Notes: generated from the letters alone by a model not told the origin. A stretch of 64,000 nucleotides of DNA from Paraburkholderia monticola (GCF_001580545.1 NZ_LRBG01000022.1:496001-560000), one strand, 5' to 3'; positions 34,137 to 43,918 are shown, numbered from the stretch's first letter. Program-made: numbers and translations.

Positions 34137-34360
34137 CGGGCGCACCTTTCAAATTCCTCGCGGTTTCGCTTGCGGCGCGCGCGATCCCAGGCCAGCATAA
34201 GCAGCCTGTGCGTCGCATCGCGTCACATCGCGTGCGGCGCCCAGGCGCTATCGACTGCACGGACCGAGCGAGGGAACCTTGCCGCACGCTGCCCGGATCG
34301 ACCGAACGCATTGCGGCGCCGCGCAAGCCGCGCGGCGGTGCATTGCAGCACCGCGATTCG

Positions 34361-34390
34361 TTGACATTCCGAAAGGCTTGCGCCGAGAAT
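34361..34390 (+). promoter_or_regulatory. Candidate sigma-70 promoter of the rbs operon
   Basis: A consensus TTGACA (34361-34366) is followed after 18 nt by GAGAAT (34385-34390). The operator palindrome starts 7 nt downstream, where a repressor would block initiation. The rest of the 324-nt gap between corA and rbsB shows no gene, only a short GCGGTGC/GCACCGC hairpin just before the -35. Confidence 0.5.
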
Positions 34391-34396
34391 AGCCCT

Positions 34397-34410
34397 CGCA
34401 AACGTTTGCG
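34397..34410. promoter_or_regulatory. RbsR-type operator before rbsB
   Basis: CGCAAACGTTTGCG is a perfect 14-bp palindrome, of the LacI-family operator type with a central CG (compare E. coli RbsR CGAAACGTTTCG). It sits between the candidate promoter and the rbsB start, 50 nt before ATG 34461. The LacI-type gene of this cluster is its likely partner. Confidence 0.8.
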
Positions 34411-34460
34411 CATCACAAAAAATACGGCTCGGCCGCGAGCCTGATAACCTGGAGATACGC

Positions 34461-35435
34461 ATGAGCCATCGAACCCGCCGTCGCATTCTTGCCGCCGCAG
34501 TTCTCGCCACCGCCTCCGCCGTCCTGCCTTTTTCCGCCGCCTACGCGCAGAACGCGCCGGCTCATAAGCCCAAGGTCGCGCTCGTGATGAAGTCGCTCGC
34601 CAACGAGTTCTTCCTGACCATGGAGACCGGCGCGAAGGACTACCAGAAGCACAACCCCGGCAAGTTCGACCTGATCACGAACGGCATCAAGGACGAAACC
34701 GACACCGCCAACCAGATCCGCATCGTCGAGCAGATGATCGTCTCGAAGGTCGACGCGATCGTGCTCGCGCCGGCCGATTCGAAGGCGCTCGTGCCGGTCG
34801 TCAAGAAGGCGGTGGACGCGGGCATCATCGTCGTCAATATCGACAACCGGCTCGATCAGGACGTGCTGAAGTCGAAAGACCTCAACGTGCCGTTCGTCGG
34901 CCCCGACAACCGCAAGGGCGCGCGCATGGTCGGCGACTACCTCGCGAAGCAGCTGAAGTCGGGCGACGAAGTCGGCATCCTCGAAGGCGTGTCGACCACC
35001 ACCAACGCGCAGCAGCGCACCGCCGGCTTCAAGGACGCGATGCAGACGGTCGGCGCGAAGGTCGTGTCGGTGCAGTCGGGCGAGTGGGAAATCGACAAGG
35101 GCAACGCGGTCGCCTCGGCCATGCTCAACGAGTATCCGAATCTGAAGGCGCTGCTCGCCGGCAACGACAACATGGCGATCGGCGCCGTGTCGGCGGTGCG
35201 CGCGGCCGGCAAGCAGGGCAAGGTGCTGGTGGTCGGCTACGACAACATCAACGCGATCCATCCGATGCTGAAGGACGGCCGTGTGCTGGCCACCGCCGAC
35301 CAGTACGCGGCGAAGCAGGCTGTATTCGGCATCGATACCGCGTTGAAGGCGCTGAGCGAAGGCAAGAAGCAGTCGCAGCTGTCGGGCGTCGTCGAAACAC
35401 CGGTCGATCTGGTGACGAAGGACACCCTGAAGTAA
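34461..35435 (+). CDS. rbsB: Ribose ABC transporter substrate-binding protein
   Basis: The product is 324 aa with a signal peptide (residues 1-30, ending AYAQ). The periplasmic-binding-protein type 1 fold follows, with GNDNMAIGAVSAVRAAG near residue 233 and VGYDNINAIHPML near 258. Ribose is the most likely ligand from the ribokinase in the cluster; related pentoses cannot be excluded. CTGGAG lies before the start. A terminator-like hairpin follows 100 nt after the stop. Confidence 0.9.
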   Translation: MSHRTRRRILAAAVLATASAVLPFSAAYAQNAPAHKPKVALVMKSLANEFFLTMETGAKDYQKHNPGKFDLITNGIKDETDTANQIRIVEQMIVSKVDAIVLAPADSKALVPVVKKAVDAGIIVVNIDNRLDQDVLKSKDLNVPFVGPDNRKGARMVGDYLAKQLKSGDEVGILEGVSTTTNAQQRTAGFKDAMQTVGAKVVSVQSGEWEIDKGNAVASAMLNEYPNLKALLAGNDNMAIGAVSAVRAAGKQGKVLVVGYDNINAIHPMLKDGRVLATADQYAAKQAVFGIDTALKALSEGKKQSQLSGVVETPVDLVTKDTLK

Positions 35436-35534
35436 GCGCGCGGCGCCCGGCGGGAAGCAGTCGCCGGGCACTGTCGGAGCGCCCGGCGAGCCGCAAAAGC
35501 CACCATGGAGCGTGCGAGCGGCACGCACTTCCAG

Positions 35535-35565
35535 GACACACCGGCAAGCCGGTGTGTCGCTTTTA
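35535..35565 (+). terminator. Terminator/attenuator inside the rbs operon, between rbsB and rbsA
   Basis: GACACACCGGC (35535-35545) and GCCGGTGTGTC (35548-35558) form an 11-bp perfect stem with a 2-nt loop, followed by GCTTTTATT. The 355-nt rbsB-rbsA gap is otherwise empty of genes. It would let rbsB be transcribed more than the downstream genes, the usual stoichiometry for binding proteins. Confidence 0.75.
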
Positions 35566-35790
35566 TTCAACGAACGCTCAAGAATCCCGCGGCGCCGCCG
35601 TTAATTCCAGAGATAAGCGTCATGACGGCGGCTCGCGTGGTGAGAGGAAGCGCGGCCGAAAGCACCTGCGCATTCCGCGTAGTGGCCCGGCATGACTCGT
35701 GGCAGCCGGGGGCGGTTCGCGGTGCGGCAAGCGCAGCGGGCTGACAAAGCGCCACGACGGCGCCAGAGGCGCCATGCAACCAGGAGCGCG

Positions 35791-37386
35791 ATGGATTCGA
35801 CCGACCACGACGCCTTGCCTGTCGTACTGACCGTCAGCGGCATCGGCAAGACCTATGCCGAACCGGTGCTCGCCGACGTATCGCTGTCGCTGCGAGCAGG
35901 CGAGGTATTGGCGTTGACCGGCGAGAACGGCGCGGGCAAGAGCACGCTGTCGAAGATCATCGGCGGGCTGGTCGAGCCGAGCGCGGGCACGATGCGGCTC
36001 GCCGACGCGCCGTACGCGCCCGCGAGCCGTACCGCGGCCGAGGCGCTCGGCGTGCGCATGGTGATGCAGGAGCTGAATCTGCTGCCCACTTTGTCGGTCG
36101 CCGAGAACCTGTTTCTGAATCGGCTGCCGCGCGCGGGTGCGTTCAGCTTCGGCTGGATCGATCGCCGCACGCTGCGCCAGAACGCGCGCGAGGCGATGGC
36201 GCAGGTCGGGCTCGACGCGATCGATCCCGACACGCTGGTCGGCGAACTCGGCATCGGTCATCAGCAGATGGTCGAAATCGCCCGCAACCTGATCGACGAC
36301 TGCCGCGTGCTGATCCTCGACGAACCGACCGCGATGCTGACCGCGCGCGAGGTCGATCTGCTGTTCGAGCAGATCGAGCAACTGAAGGCGCGCGGCGTCG
36401 CGCTGGTCTATATCTCGCACCGGCTCGAGGAGCTGGCGCGCGTCGCCGAACGGCTCGCGGTGCTGCGCGACGGCCGCCTCGTCCACGTCGACGCGATGGC
36501 GAACCTGACGAGCGAGCAGATCGTTACGTGGATGGTCGGCCGCGAGCTCGGCGAGCATATCGATCTCGGCGAGCGCAACATCGGCGCGCCGCTGTTGAAA
36601 GTGGAGCGGCTCGCGCGCGGCAAGGTCGTGCGCGACGTGTCGTTCGAGGTGCGCGCGGGCGAGATTTTCGGCGTGAGCGGCCTGATCGGCGCGGGCCGCA
36701 CGGAACTGATGCGGCTCATCTACGGTGCCGATCAGAAGGACGGCGGCAGCGTGTCGCTCGCCGCGACGCCGGGTGCCGCGCCCACCCCGGTGCGGATCGA
36801 CTCGCCGGCGGACGCGGTGCGCGCGGGCATCGCGCTGATCACCGAAGACCGCAAGGGCGAAGGCCTGCTGCTGCCGCAGCCGATCGCGGCCAACGTGTCG
36901 CTCGGCAATCTCGGCAGCGTCGCGCGGCACGGCGTGGTCGACGCGAAGCGTGAAAACGCGCTCGCCCAGACACAGATCGCGGCGATGCGGATTCGCAGCT
37001 CGGGGCCCGCGCAGATCGTCGCCGAGCTCTCGGGCGGCAACCAGCAGAAGGTCGTGATCGGCCGCTGGCTCGCGCGCGACTGCCGCGTGCTGCTGTTCGA
37101 CGAACCGACGCGCGGCATCGACGTCGGCGCGAAGTTCGATATTTACGGCCTGATGGGCGCGCTCGCTCGCGACGGCCGCGCGCTCGTCGTAGTGTCGAGC
37201 GATCTGCGCGAATTGATGCTGATCTGCGACCGGATCGGCGTGATGTCCGCGGGCAGCATGACGGGCGTGTTCGAGCGCGGGAGCTGGAGCCAGGATGCGC
37301 TGCTCGCGGCCGCGTTCGCCGGCTACCGCGGCCGCGAGGCGATGCTGCACACGCACCACGCCAACGAAGCAGGGAGTCTGTCATGA
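35791..37386 (+). CDS. rbsA: Ribose ABC transporter ATP-binding protein (two ATPase domains)
   Basis: The product is 531 aa with two fused ABC domains, as usual for sugar CUT2 importers. The first has Walker A GENGAGKST (about residues 48-56) and Walker B ILDEPTA. The second has the degenerate Walker A GLIGAGRTE, the signature LSGGNQQK and Walker B LFDEPTRG, as in all RbsA-type proteins. ATG 35791 has AGGAG at good spacing. The stop overlaps rbsC as ATGA (37383-37386). Confidence 0.93.
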   Translation: MDSTDHDALPVVLTVSGIGKTYAEPVLADVSLSLRAGEVLALTGENGAGKSTLSKIIGGLVEPSAGTMRLADAPYAPASRTAAEALGVRMVMQELNLLPTLSVAENLFLNRLPRAGAFSFGWIDRRTLRQNAREAMAQVGLDAIDPDTLVGELGIGHQQMVEIARNLIDDCRVLILDEPTAMLTAREVDLLFEQIEQLKARGVALVYISHRLEELARVAERLAVLRDGRLVHVDAMANLTSEQIVTWMVGRELGEHIDLGERNIGAPLLKVERLARGKVVRDVSFEVRAGEIFGVSGLIGAGRTELMRLIYGADQKDGGSVSLAATPGAAPTPVRIDSPADAVRAGIALITEDRKGEGLLLPQPIAANVSLGNLGSVARHGVVDAKRENALAQTQIAAMRIRSSGPAQIVAELSGGNQQKVVIGRWLARDCRVLLFDEPTRGIDVGAKFDIYGLMGALARDGRALVVVSSDLRELMLICDRIGVMSAGSMTGVFERGSWSQDALLAAAFAGYRGREAMLHTHHANEAGSLS

Positions 37387-38462
37387 CTGATCGATCGTGG
37401 CGCGAGGCGGCAGGCGTCAAACAGGACGGCCAGCCGGGCGACCGGCAGGCGGGTGCGCCGGACGCGCCCGGTCTGACGCCGCCCGCCGACCCGTCGGCAC
37501 CGCTTGCGAGCGGCAAGCCGGCCGGCACGCGGCTCGGCTTTTCGAACTACCTGGGTCTCGCCGGCGCGCTGCTCGCGATGATCGTGCTGTTCTCGCTGCT
37601 GAGTTCGCACTTTCTGACCTACGACACGTTCAGCACGATCGCGAACCAGATTCCCGATCTCGTCGTGATGTCGGTCGGCATGACCTTCGTGCTGATCATC
37701 GCGGGGATCGATCTGTCGGTGGGCTCGGTGCTCGCGCTGGGCGCCTCGGTGGTCAGCGTGGTGACGCTGAAGTGGGGCTGGGGGCCGGCCGCGGGCGCGC
37801 TGCTCGGTGTCGCGGTCGCGGCGCTGACCGGTACCGTGACCGGCGCGGTGACGGTGGCCTGGCGGATTCCGTCGTTCATCGTGTCGCTCGGCGTGCTCGA
37901 GGCGGCGCGCGGCCTGGCGTATCAGATGACCAATTCGCGCACCGCGTATATCGGCGACGCGTTCGACTTCCTGTCGAACCCGCTCGCGCTCGGCATCTCG
38001 CCGGCCTTCCTGATCGCGGTCGCGGTGATGGTGATCGCGCAACTGGTGCTGACGCGCACGGTGTTCGGGCGCTATCTCGTCGGCATCGGCACCAACGAGG
38101 AAGCGGTGCGGCTCGCGGGCGTCAATCCGCGGCCGTACAAGGTGATCGTGTTCGCGCTGATGGGCGCGCTGTCGGGACTCGCGGCGCTGTTTCAGATCTC
38201 GCGGCTCGAGGCGGCGGATCCGAATGCGGGCGTCGGCGTGGAACTGCAGGTGATCGCGGCGGTGGTAATTGGCGGCACGAGTTTGATGGGCGGGCGCGGT
38301 TCGGTGATCAGCACGTTCTTTGGCGTGTTGATCATTTCGGTGCTGGCGGCGGGACTCGCGCAGATCGGCGCGAACGAGCCGACCAAGCGCATGATCACCG
38401 GCGCGGTGATCGTGGTGGCGGTGGTGCTCGATACTTACCGCAGCCGCCGCAAACGCGCCTGA
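37383..38462 (+). CDS. rbsC: Ribose ABC transporter permease
   Basis: The product is 359 aa. After a hydrophilic, Pro-rich leader of about 55 residues, longer than in E. coli RbsC, come about nine transmembrane helices. The CUT2 permease motifs GMTFVLIIAGIDLSVGSVLAL (begins near residue 99) and GRYLVGIGTNEEAVRLAGV (about 226-244) are present. The start overlaps the rbsA stop by 4 nt. Confidence 0.92.
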   Translation: MTDRSWREAAGVKQDGQPGDRQAGAPDAPGLTPPADPSAPLASGKPAGTRLGFSNYLGLAGALLAMIVLFSLLSSHFLTYDTFSTIANQIPDLVVMSVGMTFVLIIAGIDLSVGSVLALGASVVSVVTLKWGWGPAAGALLGVAVAALTGTVTGAVTVAWRIPSFIVSLGVLEAARGLAYQMTNSRTAYIGDAFDFLSNPLALGISPAFLIAVAVMVIAQLVLTRTVFGRYLVGIGTNEEAVRLAGVNPRPYKVIVFALMGALSGLAALFQISRLEAADPNAGVGVELQVIAAVVIGGTSLMGGRGSVISTFFGVLIISVLAAGLAQIGANEPTKRMITGAVIVVAVVLDTYRSRRKRA

Positions 38463-38586
38463 GGTGTGCGCTGCGGTGCAGTGATGAATGGATGTATGAG
38501 AGTGGTCTGTCTTCTATGAAGACGTCCGGTGGAGCGCCAGTCGGCGCGGCCGGCCGGAAACAACGGTAGTAGGAGAGCAACAGAAT

Positions 38587-39630
38587 ATGGCGACGATCAA
38601 GGATGTAGCGGCTGTGGCGGGTGTGTCGTTCACGACGGTATCGCATGTCGTGAACAACTCGCGACCGGTGTCGGCCGATGTGCGCGCGAAAGTCGAGCAC
38701 GCGATCCGTCAACTGCACTATGTGCCGTCGGCGGTGGCGCGTTCGCTGAAGGCGCGCGCCACCGCGACGATCGGACTGGTGGTGCCGAACGCCACGAATC
38801 CGTACTTCGCGGAGCTCGCGCGGGGCATCGAGGACGGCTGCGCACGCAACGGCTACTGCGTATTCTTCTGCAACTCCGACGATGACCCCGCGAAACAGCG
38901 CAGCTATCTGCGCGTGCTACAGGAAAAGCGCATCGACGGGCTGATCGTCGCGTCCGCCGGCGACGACGCGGTGCTGGCGCAGACGCTCGCCGACTCGCGC
39001 GAGCCGCTCGTCGTGGTGGACCGCAACATCGAGGGGATCAGCGCGGACCTCGTGCAGATCGATCACGAGAAGGGCGCGTATCTGGCCACCCGTCATCTGC
39101 TCGAACTGGGGCATGTGCGTATCGGCTGCATCACGGGGCCGGTGGAGACCGCGGTCAGCGCGATGCGCGTGCACGGCTTCATTCGCGCGATGGCCGAGCG
39201 CGGCATCGAGATTGCGGCCGATGCGATCGTCGAAAGCGATTTTTCGGGCACGGGCGGACACCGGGCGGCCGCGCAGCTGTTCGACACGATCAGACCGTCG
39301 GCGATTTTCGCGGGCAACGACATGATGGGCATCGGCGCGTTGCGCGCGGCGGCGGAGCGCAATATCAGCGTGCCGCGCGACTGTTCGATCATCGGTTTCG
39401 ACGATATCGAGCTGGGCCGCTTCACGTTCCCGTCGCTGTCGACGGTTGGGCAGTCGGTGCGCGCGCTCGGCGACACCGCCGCGCAGACGCTGATCGCCCG
39501 GATCGCCGAGGCGTCGTCGCATAACCCGGTGCGGGCGCCCGCGCGCCGCCACGTGGTGTCGCCGCGGCTGATCGTGCGCGAATCCACCGCGACCTGGGTG
39601 GAGGAAGGACAGCGCGATCTGGCGGCTTGA
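38587..39630 (+). CDS. rbsR: LacI-family regulator of the ribose operon
   Basis: The product is 347 aa. The helix-turn-helix TIKDVAAVAGVSFTTVSHVV (about residues 3-22) and hinge are typical, and the effector domain resembles RbsR/PurR. Its place between rbsC and rbsK and the palindrome before rbsB point to autoregulated ribose control. AGGAG lies before ATG 38587. Confidence 0.88.
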   Translation: MATIKDVAAVAGVSFTTVSHVVNNSRPVSADVRAKVEHAIRQLHYVPSAVARSLKARATATIGLVVPNATNPYFAELARGIEDGCARNGYCVFFCNSDDDPAKQRSYLRVLQEKRIDGLIVASAGDDAVLAQTLADSREPLVVVDRNIEGISADLVQIDHEKGAYLATRHLLELGHVRIGCITGPVETAVSAMRVHGFIRAMAERGIEIAADAIVESDFSGTGGHRAAAQLFDTIRPSAIFAGNDMMGIGALRAAAERNISVPRDCSIIGFDDIELGRFTFPSLSTVGQSVRALGDTAAQTLIARIAEASSHNPVRAPARRHVVSPRLIVRESTATWVEEGQRDLAA

Positions 39631-39721
39631 TGGGTTGCATACCGGGCCGCATGCTGGGCCGCAGGTGGGAGACGCGCATCGGCAAGGCAACTCCACCCGC
39701 CTCGCAACGGAGGGCACTGAA

Positions 39722-40651
39722 GTGGCAAGCAACCCAATACGCGCACGCGTGACCGTGGTCGGCAGTCTGAACATGGACCTCGTGGTGCGCTCGCCGCGTC
39801 TGCCGCAGCCGGGTGAGACGCTGGCCGGCCGCACGTTCGCGCAGGTCGCGGGCGGCAAGGGCGGCAATCAGGCCGTGGCCGCCGCGCGGCTCGGCGCGCT
39901 GGTGTCGATGCTCGGCTGCGTCGGCGCCGATGCGAACGGCGCGCAGCTGCGCGCGGGCCTCCAAGCCGAGCGCATCGACTGCGCGGCGCTCGAAACCGGC
40001 GGCGAGCCGAGCGGTGTGGCGCTGATCGTCGTCGACGACGCGAGCCAGAACACGATCGTGATCGTCGCGGGCAGCAACGGCGAGGTGACCCCCGCGACGA
40101 TCGCGCGACACGAAGCGACGCTGGCCGCCGCCGATGTCGTGATCTGCCAGCTCGAGACGCCGACCGAAGCGGTGCGCGCGGCGCTCGCCGCGGCGCGGCG
40201 GCTCGGCAAGATAGTGATCCTGAACCCCGCTCCCGCCACCGGACCCTTGCCGGCCGACTGGCTGCCGCTGATCGACTACCTGATTCCGAACGAACTCGAA
40301 GCGGCCGCGCTGAGCGGTCTGCCCGTCGATTCGCCCAACGACGCCGCACAGGCCGCCGCTGCGCTGCGCGCGGCCGGCGCGCGCAACGTGCTGGTTACGC
40401 TCGGTGCGCGCGGCGTGCACGCGGCGCTCGAAGGCGCCGTCGCCATGCTGTACGACGCGCCACGCGTCGCCGCGGTCGACACGACCGCGGCCGGCGACAC
40501 CTTCATCGGCGGCTTCGCGGCACAGCTCGCCCAGGGCGCGAGCGTCGAAACGGCGATCCGCTTCGCACAGCGCGCCGCCGCGCTGTCGGTGACACGTGCG
40601 GGCGCGCAGCCGTCGATTCCGACGCGCGCCGAGGTCGACGCTTTCGGCTGA
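39722..40651 (+). CDS. rbsK: Ribokinase
   Basis: The product is 309 aa. Both PfkB signatures are present: GGKGGNQAVAAARLG (about residues 43-57) and DTTAAGDTFIGGFA (about 253-266), with the catalytic Asp in AAGD. It phosphorylates D-ribose at O5. The frame opens at ATG 39635, but GTG 39722 has GGAGGG at good spacing and starts at the conserved part, so it is preferred. Confidence 0.9.
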   Translation: MASNPIRARVTVVGSLNMDLVVRSPRLPQPGETLAGRTFAQVAGGKGGNQAVAAARLGALVSMLGCVGADANGAQLRAGLQAERIDCAALETGGEPSGVALIVVDDASQNTIVIVAGSNGEVTPATIARHEATLAAADVVICQLETPTEAVRAALAAARRLGKIVILNPAPATGPLPADWLPLIDYLIPNELEAAALSGLPVDSPNDAAQAAAALRAAGARNVLVTLGARGVHAALEGAVAMLYDAPRVAAVDTTAAGDTFIGGFAAQLAQGASVETAIRFAQRAAALSVTRAGAQPSIPTRAEVDAFG

Positions 40652-40957
40652 ATGCCGTCGCGACGCGCGACTTCAAAGCTCGCTCTACCACCCAGGCGCG
40701 CGCCGCGCACATCTCAAAACGGGTGCCTGGACGAGTCCTCCCGCGCTGCAACAACGCGCGGCAACTGCCCCATCTCAAGTCAAGTTGCTTTCAAAAGCTT
40801 TCAACGTCTTTCTTCATACCTTTTAAATGCTTCAAGTCGCACCTAAGTGCTGCCGTAAACGGTGATTAGAGCGCCCATTCGGAAAGCGTCGAACTCGAAA
40901 TAAGGGGCCGACGCTGCGTGGGCGATCTCTCACCCAGTACCGCTCACAGGACCCAAC
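40652..40957. other. 306-nt gap upstream of the chemoreceptor
   Basis: No gene is visible. A possible flagellar (sigma-28) promoter lies at 40832-40859: TCAAGTCG and GCCGTAAA separated by 12 nt, against the consensus TAAAGTTT-N11-GCCGATAA (5/8 and 6/8 matches, spacing one too long). Flagellar control would fit a chemoreceptor gene, but the match is weak. Confidence 0.35.
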
Positions 40958-42754
40958 ATGTTGAATAAAAGCATCACGATCAAAGCGCGAATCGGCCTCA
41001 CGATGGCGTTCCTCGCCGCGTTGCTGGTTGCAATAGGCGTTTTCGGTCTGTTCGGCATGGGCCGTACGAACGACGCCTATCAGGACACGTACAGCAACGC
41101 GATGCCGAGCGCGGTGAACATCGGCTATGCGGAAATGTACTCGGCGCGCGAACGTCTCGCGCTCGACCGCGCCGCGTTCGAGGTCGGCACACCCGACGCG
41201 GCGCCCACCATCGAGCGCGCGCACATGTTGGGCCGCACGTCCGAAACGTATTGGAAGAAATATCTGGATCTGCCACGCAATGCTGACGAAGGCCGGCTCG
41301 CGCAGGATGTCGCGGCGAAGCGCGATGCGCTGCGTCAGCGGCTCGATGCATTTTCGGCGGCGATCACGGCGAACGAGCAGGCCAAGGTGGTCGAGGACGC
41401 GAAGGGTCTGCAGGTCGCGTTCAACGACCTCGTCGGCGCCGACGACGCGCTGCGCAAAGTCCAGTTCGATTCGGCCAGGCAAGGCTTCGACGCCTCGCAA
41501 AGCAGCTTCGAGATGTTCCGCATGGTCAGCATCGGCGCGCTGGTGGTCGGCGTGCTCGCGGCGGCGCTGTCGTATCTGACGCTGAGCCGCTCGATTACGC
41601 GGCCGCTCGCCGAAGCGCTCGGCCACTTCGATGCGATCGCGGCCGGCGATCTGCGTCGTCCGGTGGTCGTGACATCGCGCGACGAAATGGGGCAGCTGCT
41701 CGAAGGAATCGCCAGAATGCAGCGCAGCCTCACCGAAACGGTGCGCAGCGTGCGTGGCGGCAGCGAGTCGATCGCGACCGCGACGCGGCAGATCGCGGCG
41801 GGCAATATCGACCTGTCGTCGCGTACCGAGGAGCAGGCGTCCGCGCTGCAGGAAACCGCGTCGAGCATGGAGCAGCTGACCGGCACGGTGCGCCAGAACG
41901 CCGACAACGCGCGCCAGGCGAGCGCGCTCGCGGCCAGCGCGTCGGAGATCGCCAACAAGGGCAGCGCGGTGGTCGGCCAGGTGGTCGGCACGATGGGCGA
42001 CATCAACCACAGCTCGGCGAAGATCGCCGACATCATCTCGATCATCGAGGGCATCGCGTTCCAGACCAACATCCTCGCGCTGAACGCGGCGGTCGAGGCG
42101 GCGCGCGCCGGCGAGGAAGGGCGCGGCTTCGCGGTCGTCGCGGGCGAAGTGCGCAGCCTCGCGCAGCGTTCGTCGGCGGCGGCCAAGGAGATCAAGGAGC
42201 TGATCGATACGTCGGTCGAGCGCGTCCAGTCGGGCTCGGCGCTCGTCGACGAGGCCGGCCGCACGATGAGCGAAATCATCGGTGCGGTGCAGCGCGTGAC
42301 CGACATCATGGGCGAGATCGCGGCGGCGTCGGAAGAGCAGAGCGGCGGCATCGACCAGGTCGCGCGCGCGGTCACGCAAATGGACGAGGTCACGCAGCAG
42401 AACGCGGCGCTCGTCGAGGAAGCGGCGGCCGCGGCGTCGTCGCTCGAGGAGCAGGCGGCACGGCTGCGCAGCGCGGTCGCGGTGTTCCAGCTCGACGAGC
42501 GCGGCCCCGGCGGGCAAGAAGCGTCGTCGGCACGTGCCGCGCCGAAGCGCGCGATCTCGACGAGCCCGGTCGCCACGCGCGCGCGCAAGCTGACGCCCGG
42601 CACCGCGCAGACGGCGTTGCCAGCGAAGGCCACGATCGCGGCCGCCGCCGCTGTCGCACCGCAGGCGCTTGCCGCGCCGGTCGCAGCAACCGCGCGCATG
42701 CCGGCCAAGCCCGCGGCTACGGCCGGCGGCGATCAGGATTGGGAGACGTTCTAA
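40958..42754 (+). CDS. Methyl-accepting chemotaxis protein with C-terminal CheR tether
   Basis: The product is 598 aa. TM1 (about residues 10-36) and TM2 (about 188-208) flank a four-helix-type periplasmic sensor of about 150 residues. HAMP and methylation helices follow, and the signalling tip IAFQTNILALNAAVEAARAG begins near residue 365. An Ala-rich, flexible linker of about 80 residues ends in DWETF, the pentapeptide that binds CheR (compare NWETF in Tar/Tsr). The ligand is unknown. The protein is Tar-like in layout. Confidence 0.93.
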   Translation: MLNKSITIKARIGLTMAFLAALLVAIGVFGLFGMGRTNDAYQDTYSNAMPSAVNIGYAEMYSARERLALDRAAFEVGTPDAAPTIERAHMLGRTSETYWKKYLDLPRNADEGRLAQDVAAKRDALRQRLDAFSAAITANEQAKVVEDAKGLQVAFNDLVGADDALRKVQFDSARQGFDASQSSFEMFRMVSIGALVVGVLAAALSYLTLSRSITRPLAEALGHFDAIAAGDLRRPVVVTSRDEMGQLLEGIARMQRSLTETVRSVRGGSESIATATRQIAAGNIDLSSRTEEQASALQETASSMEQLTGTVRQNADNARQASALAASASEIANKGSAVVGQVVGTMGDINHSSAKIADIISIIEGIAFQTNILALNAAVEAARAGEEGRGFAVVAGEVRSLAQRSSAAAKEIKELIDTSVERVQSGSALVDEAGRTMSEIIGAVQRVTDIMGEIAAASEEQSGGIDQVARAVTQMDEVTQQNAALVEEAAAAASSLEEQAARLRSAVAVFQLDERGPGGQEASSARAAPKRAISTSPVATRARKLTPGTAQTALPAKATIAAAAAVAPQALAAPVAATARMPAKPAATAGGDQDWETF

Positions 42755-42897
42755 GCTTGCACGGGGTTCAGGTGTACATGGGGGGCGGCGCTGTCGCGCA
42801 TCAGGTAATCCGACACACGCCGCTTCGAGGCAACATCCGTTCCTGATTGCTCGCGTTCTGTCCGGCACACGTCGCACCAGCGACGACCCACTTGGCG

Positions 42898-42934
42898 AAA
42901 GGCCGCTCATGCATTGGCATGCGCGGCCTTTTTT
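42898..42934 (+). terminator. Terminator after the chemoreceptor gene
   Basis: AAAGGCCGC (42898-42906) pairs with GCGGCCTTT (42923-42931), followed by a T run. The 345-nt gap around it has no other feature. Confidence 0.85.
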
Positions 42935-43099
42935 ATGGCTGGCACATGAATTAACGATTGCGCTGGGCCGCCTTTCACCGGTGCGCGCCGCGATCCGGTA
43001 CATTGACGGGCACGGCCCCGATCCGCGAGCGCGGCGCGCGGCTACTCCGCACCTGAATCAGGTGGCTCCCACTTATTGTTACACCCTCCGAACCCTGCC

Positions 43100-43885
43100 A
43101 TGCGCCCGCTACCAAAAACCGACATGACGCGACACGATCTCGCGCAACGCCTCGTCGAGGCACGCCGGCAGCATCGGCCGATCGATGCGCCCGCACCCGA
43201 CAGCCTGCCGCCCGATGCCGCGACGGCCTACGCGATACAGCAGGCGGTGATCGCGGGGCTCGGCGAGTCGACCGGTGCCTGGAAGATCGGCGCGAAGGCG
43301 CCGGGCGGCGCCGCCTCGGGCGCGCCGATTCCGGCCTCGCTGGTGGTGCCGTCACCGGCCCGGCTCGCGCATGGCGAATTCTTTCGGGTGCTGGTCGAGC
43401 TCGAGATCGCGTTCCGCTTCGACGTGACGATCGAGCCGCGCGCTCAGGCATATGCGCGCGACGAGGTGCTCTCGAAGGTCGGCGCCGTGCTGCCGGCCAT
43501 CGAAATCGTCGACAGCCGCTTTGCCGAGTGGCCGAACGTCGCGCCGCTCGCGCAACTGGCCGACGCGCAGAACAACGGCGCGCTGATCACGGGCCATCCG
43601 GCCGTCTACGCGAGCCTCGCGCGTGGCTTCGACTTCGTGTCGCCGGAACTGGAGTTGAGTTTCAATGGCCGCTCGTTGCTGCCGGAAGTGACCGGCAATC
43701 CGGCCGGCGATCCGCGCGAGCTGCTGGTGTGGTTCGTCAACCATTGCGCGGCGATGGGTATCACGATCGAGCGCGACTGGACCTTGACCACCGGCTCATA
43801 CGTCGGCGCGCACAAGATCGCCGAACCCGGCATCGTGCGCGGTCATATCGACGGACTCGGTGAAGTCGAGATCGACCTGACCTGA
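43100..43885 (+). CDS. 2-keto-4-pentenoate hydratase / fumarylacetoacetase-fold enzyme
   Basis: The product is 261 aa. The MhpD-like fold shows GAWKIGAK (about residues 57-64), VELEIAFRFD (about 98-107), LPAIEIVDSRFAEW (about 132-145) and TGSYVGAHKI (about 233-242). The Glu residues of ELEIAF and IEIVD are the usual metal ligands. It hydrates 2-hydroxypentadienoate-type acids or decarboxylates related keto acids. The start is uncertain between ATG 43100 and ATG 43124; neither has a clear ribosome binding site. Confidence 0.82.
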   Translation: MRPLPKTDMTRHDLAQRLVEARRQHRPIDAPAPDSLPPDAATAYAIQQAVIAGLGESTGAWKIGAKAPGGAASGAPIPASLVVPSPARLAHGEFFRVLVELEIAFRFDVTIEPRAQAYARDEVLSKVGAVLPAIEIVDSRFAEWPNVAPLAQLADAQNNGALITGHPAVYASLARGFDFVSPELELSFNGRSLLPEVTGNPAGDPRELLVWFVNHCAAMGITIERDWTLTTGSYVGAHKIAEPGIVRGHIDGLGEVEIDLT

Positions 43886-43918
43886 CCACTATAGCCGCGC
43901 TTGTAACGGCAAATTACG

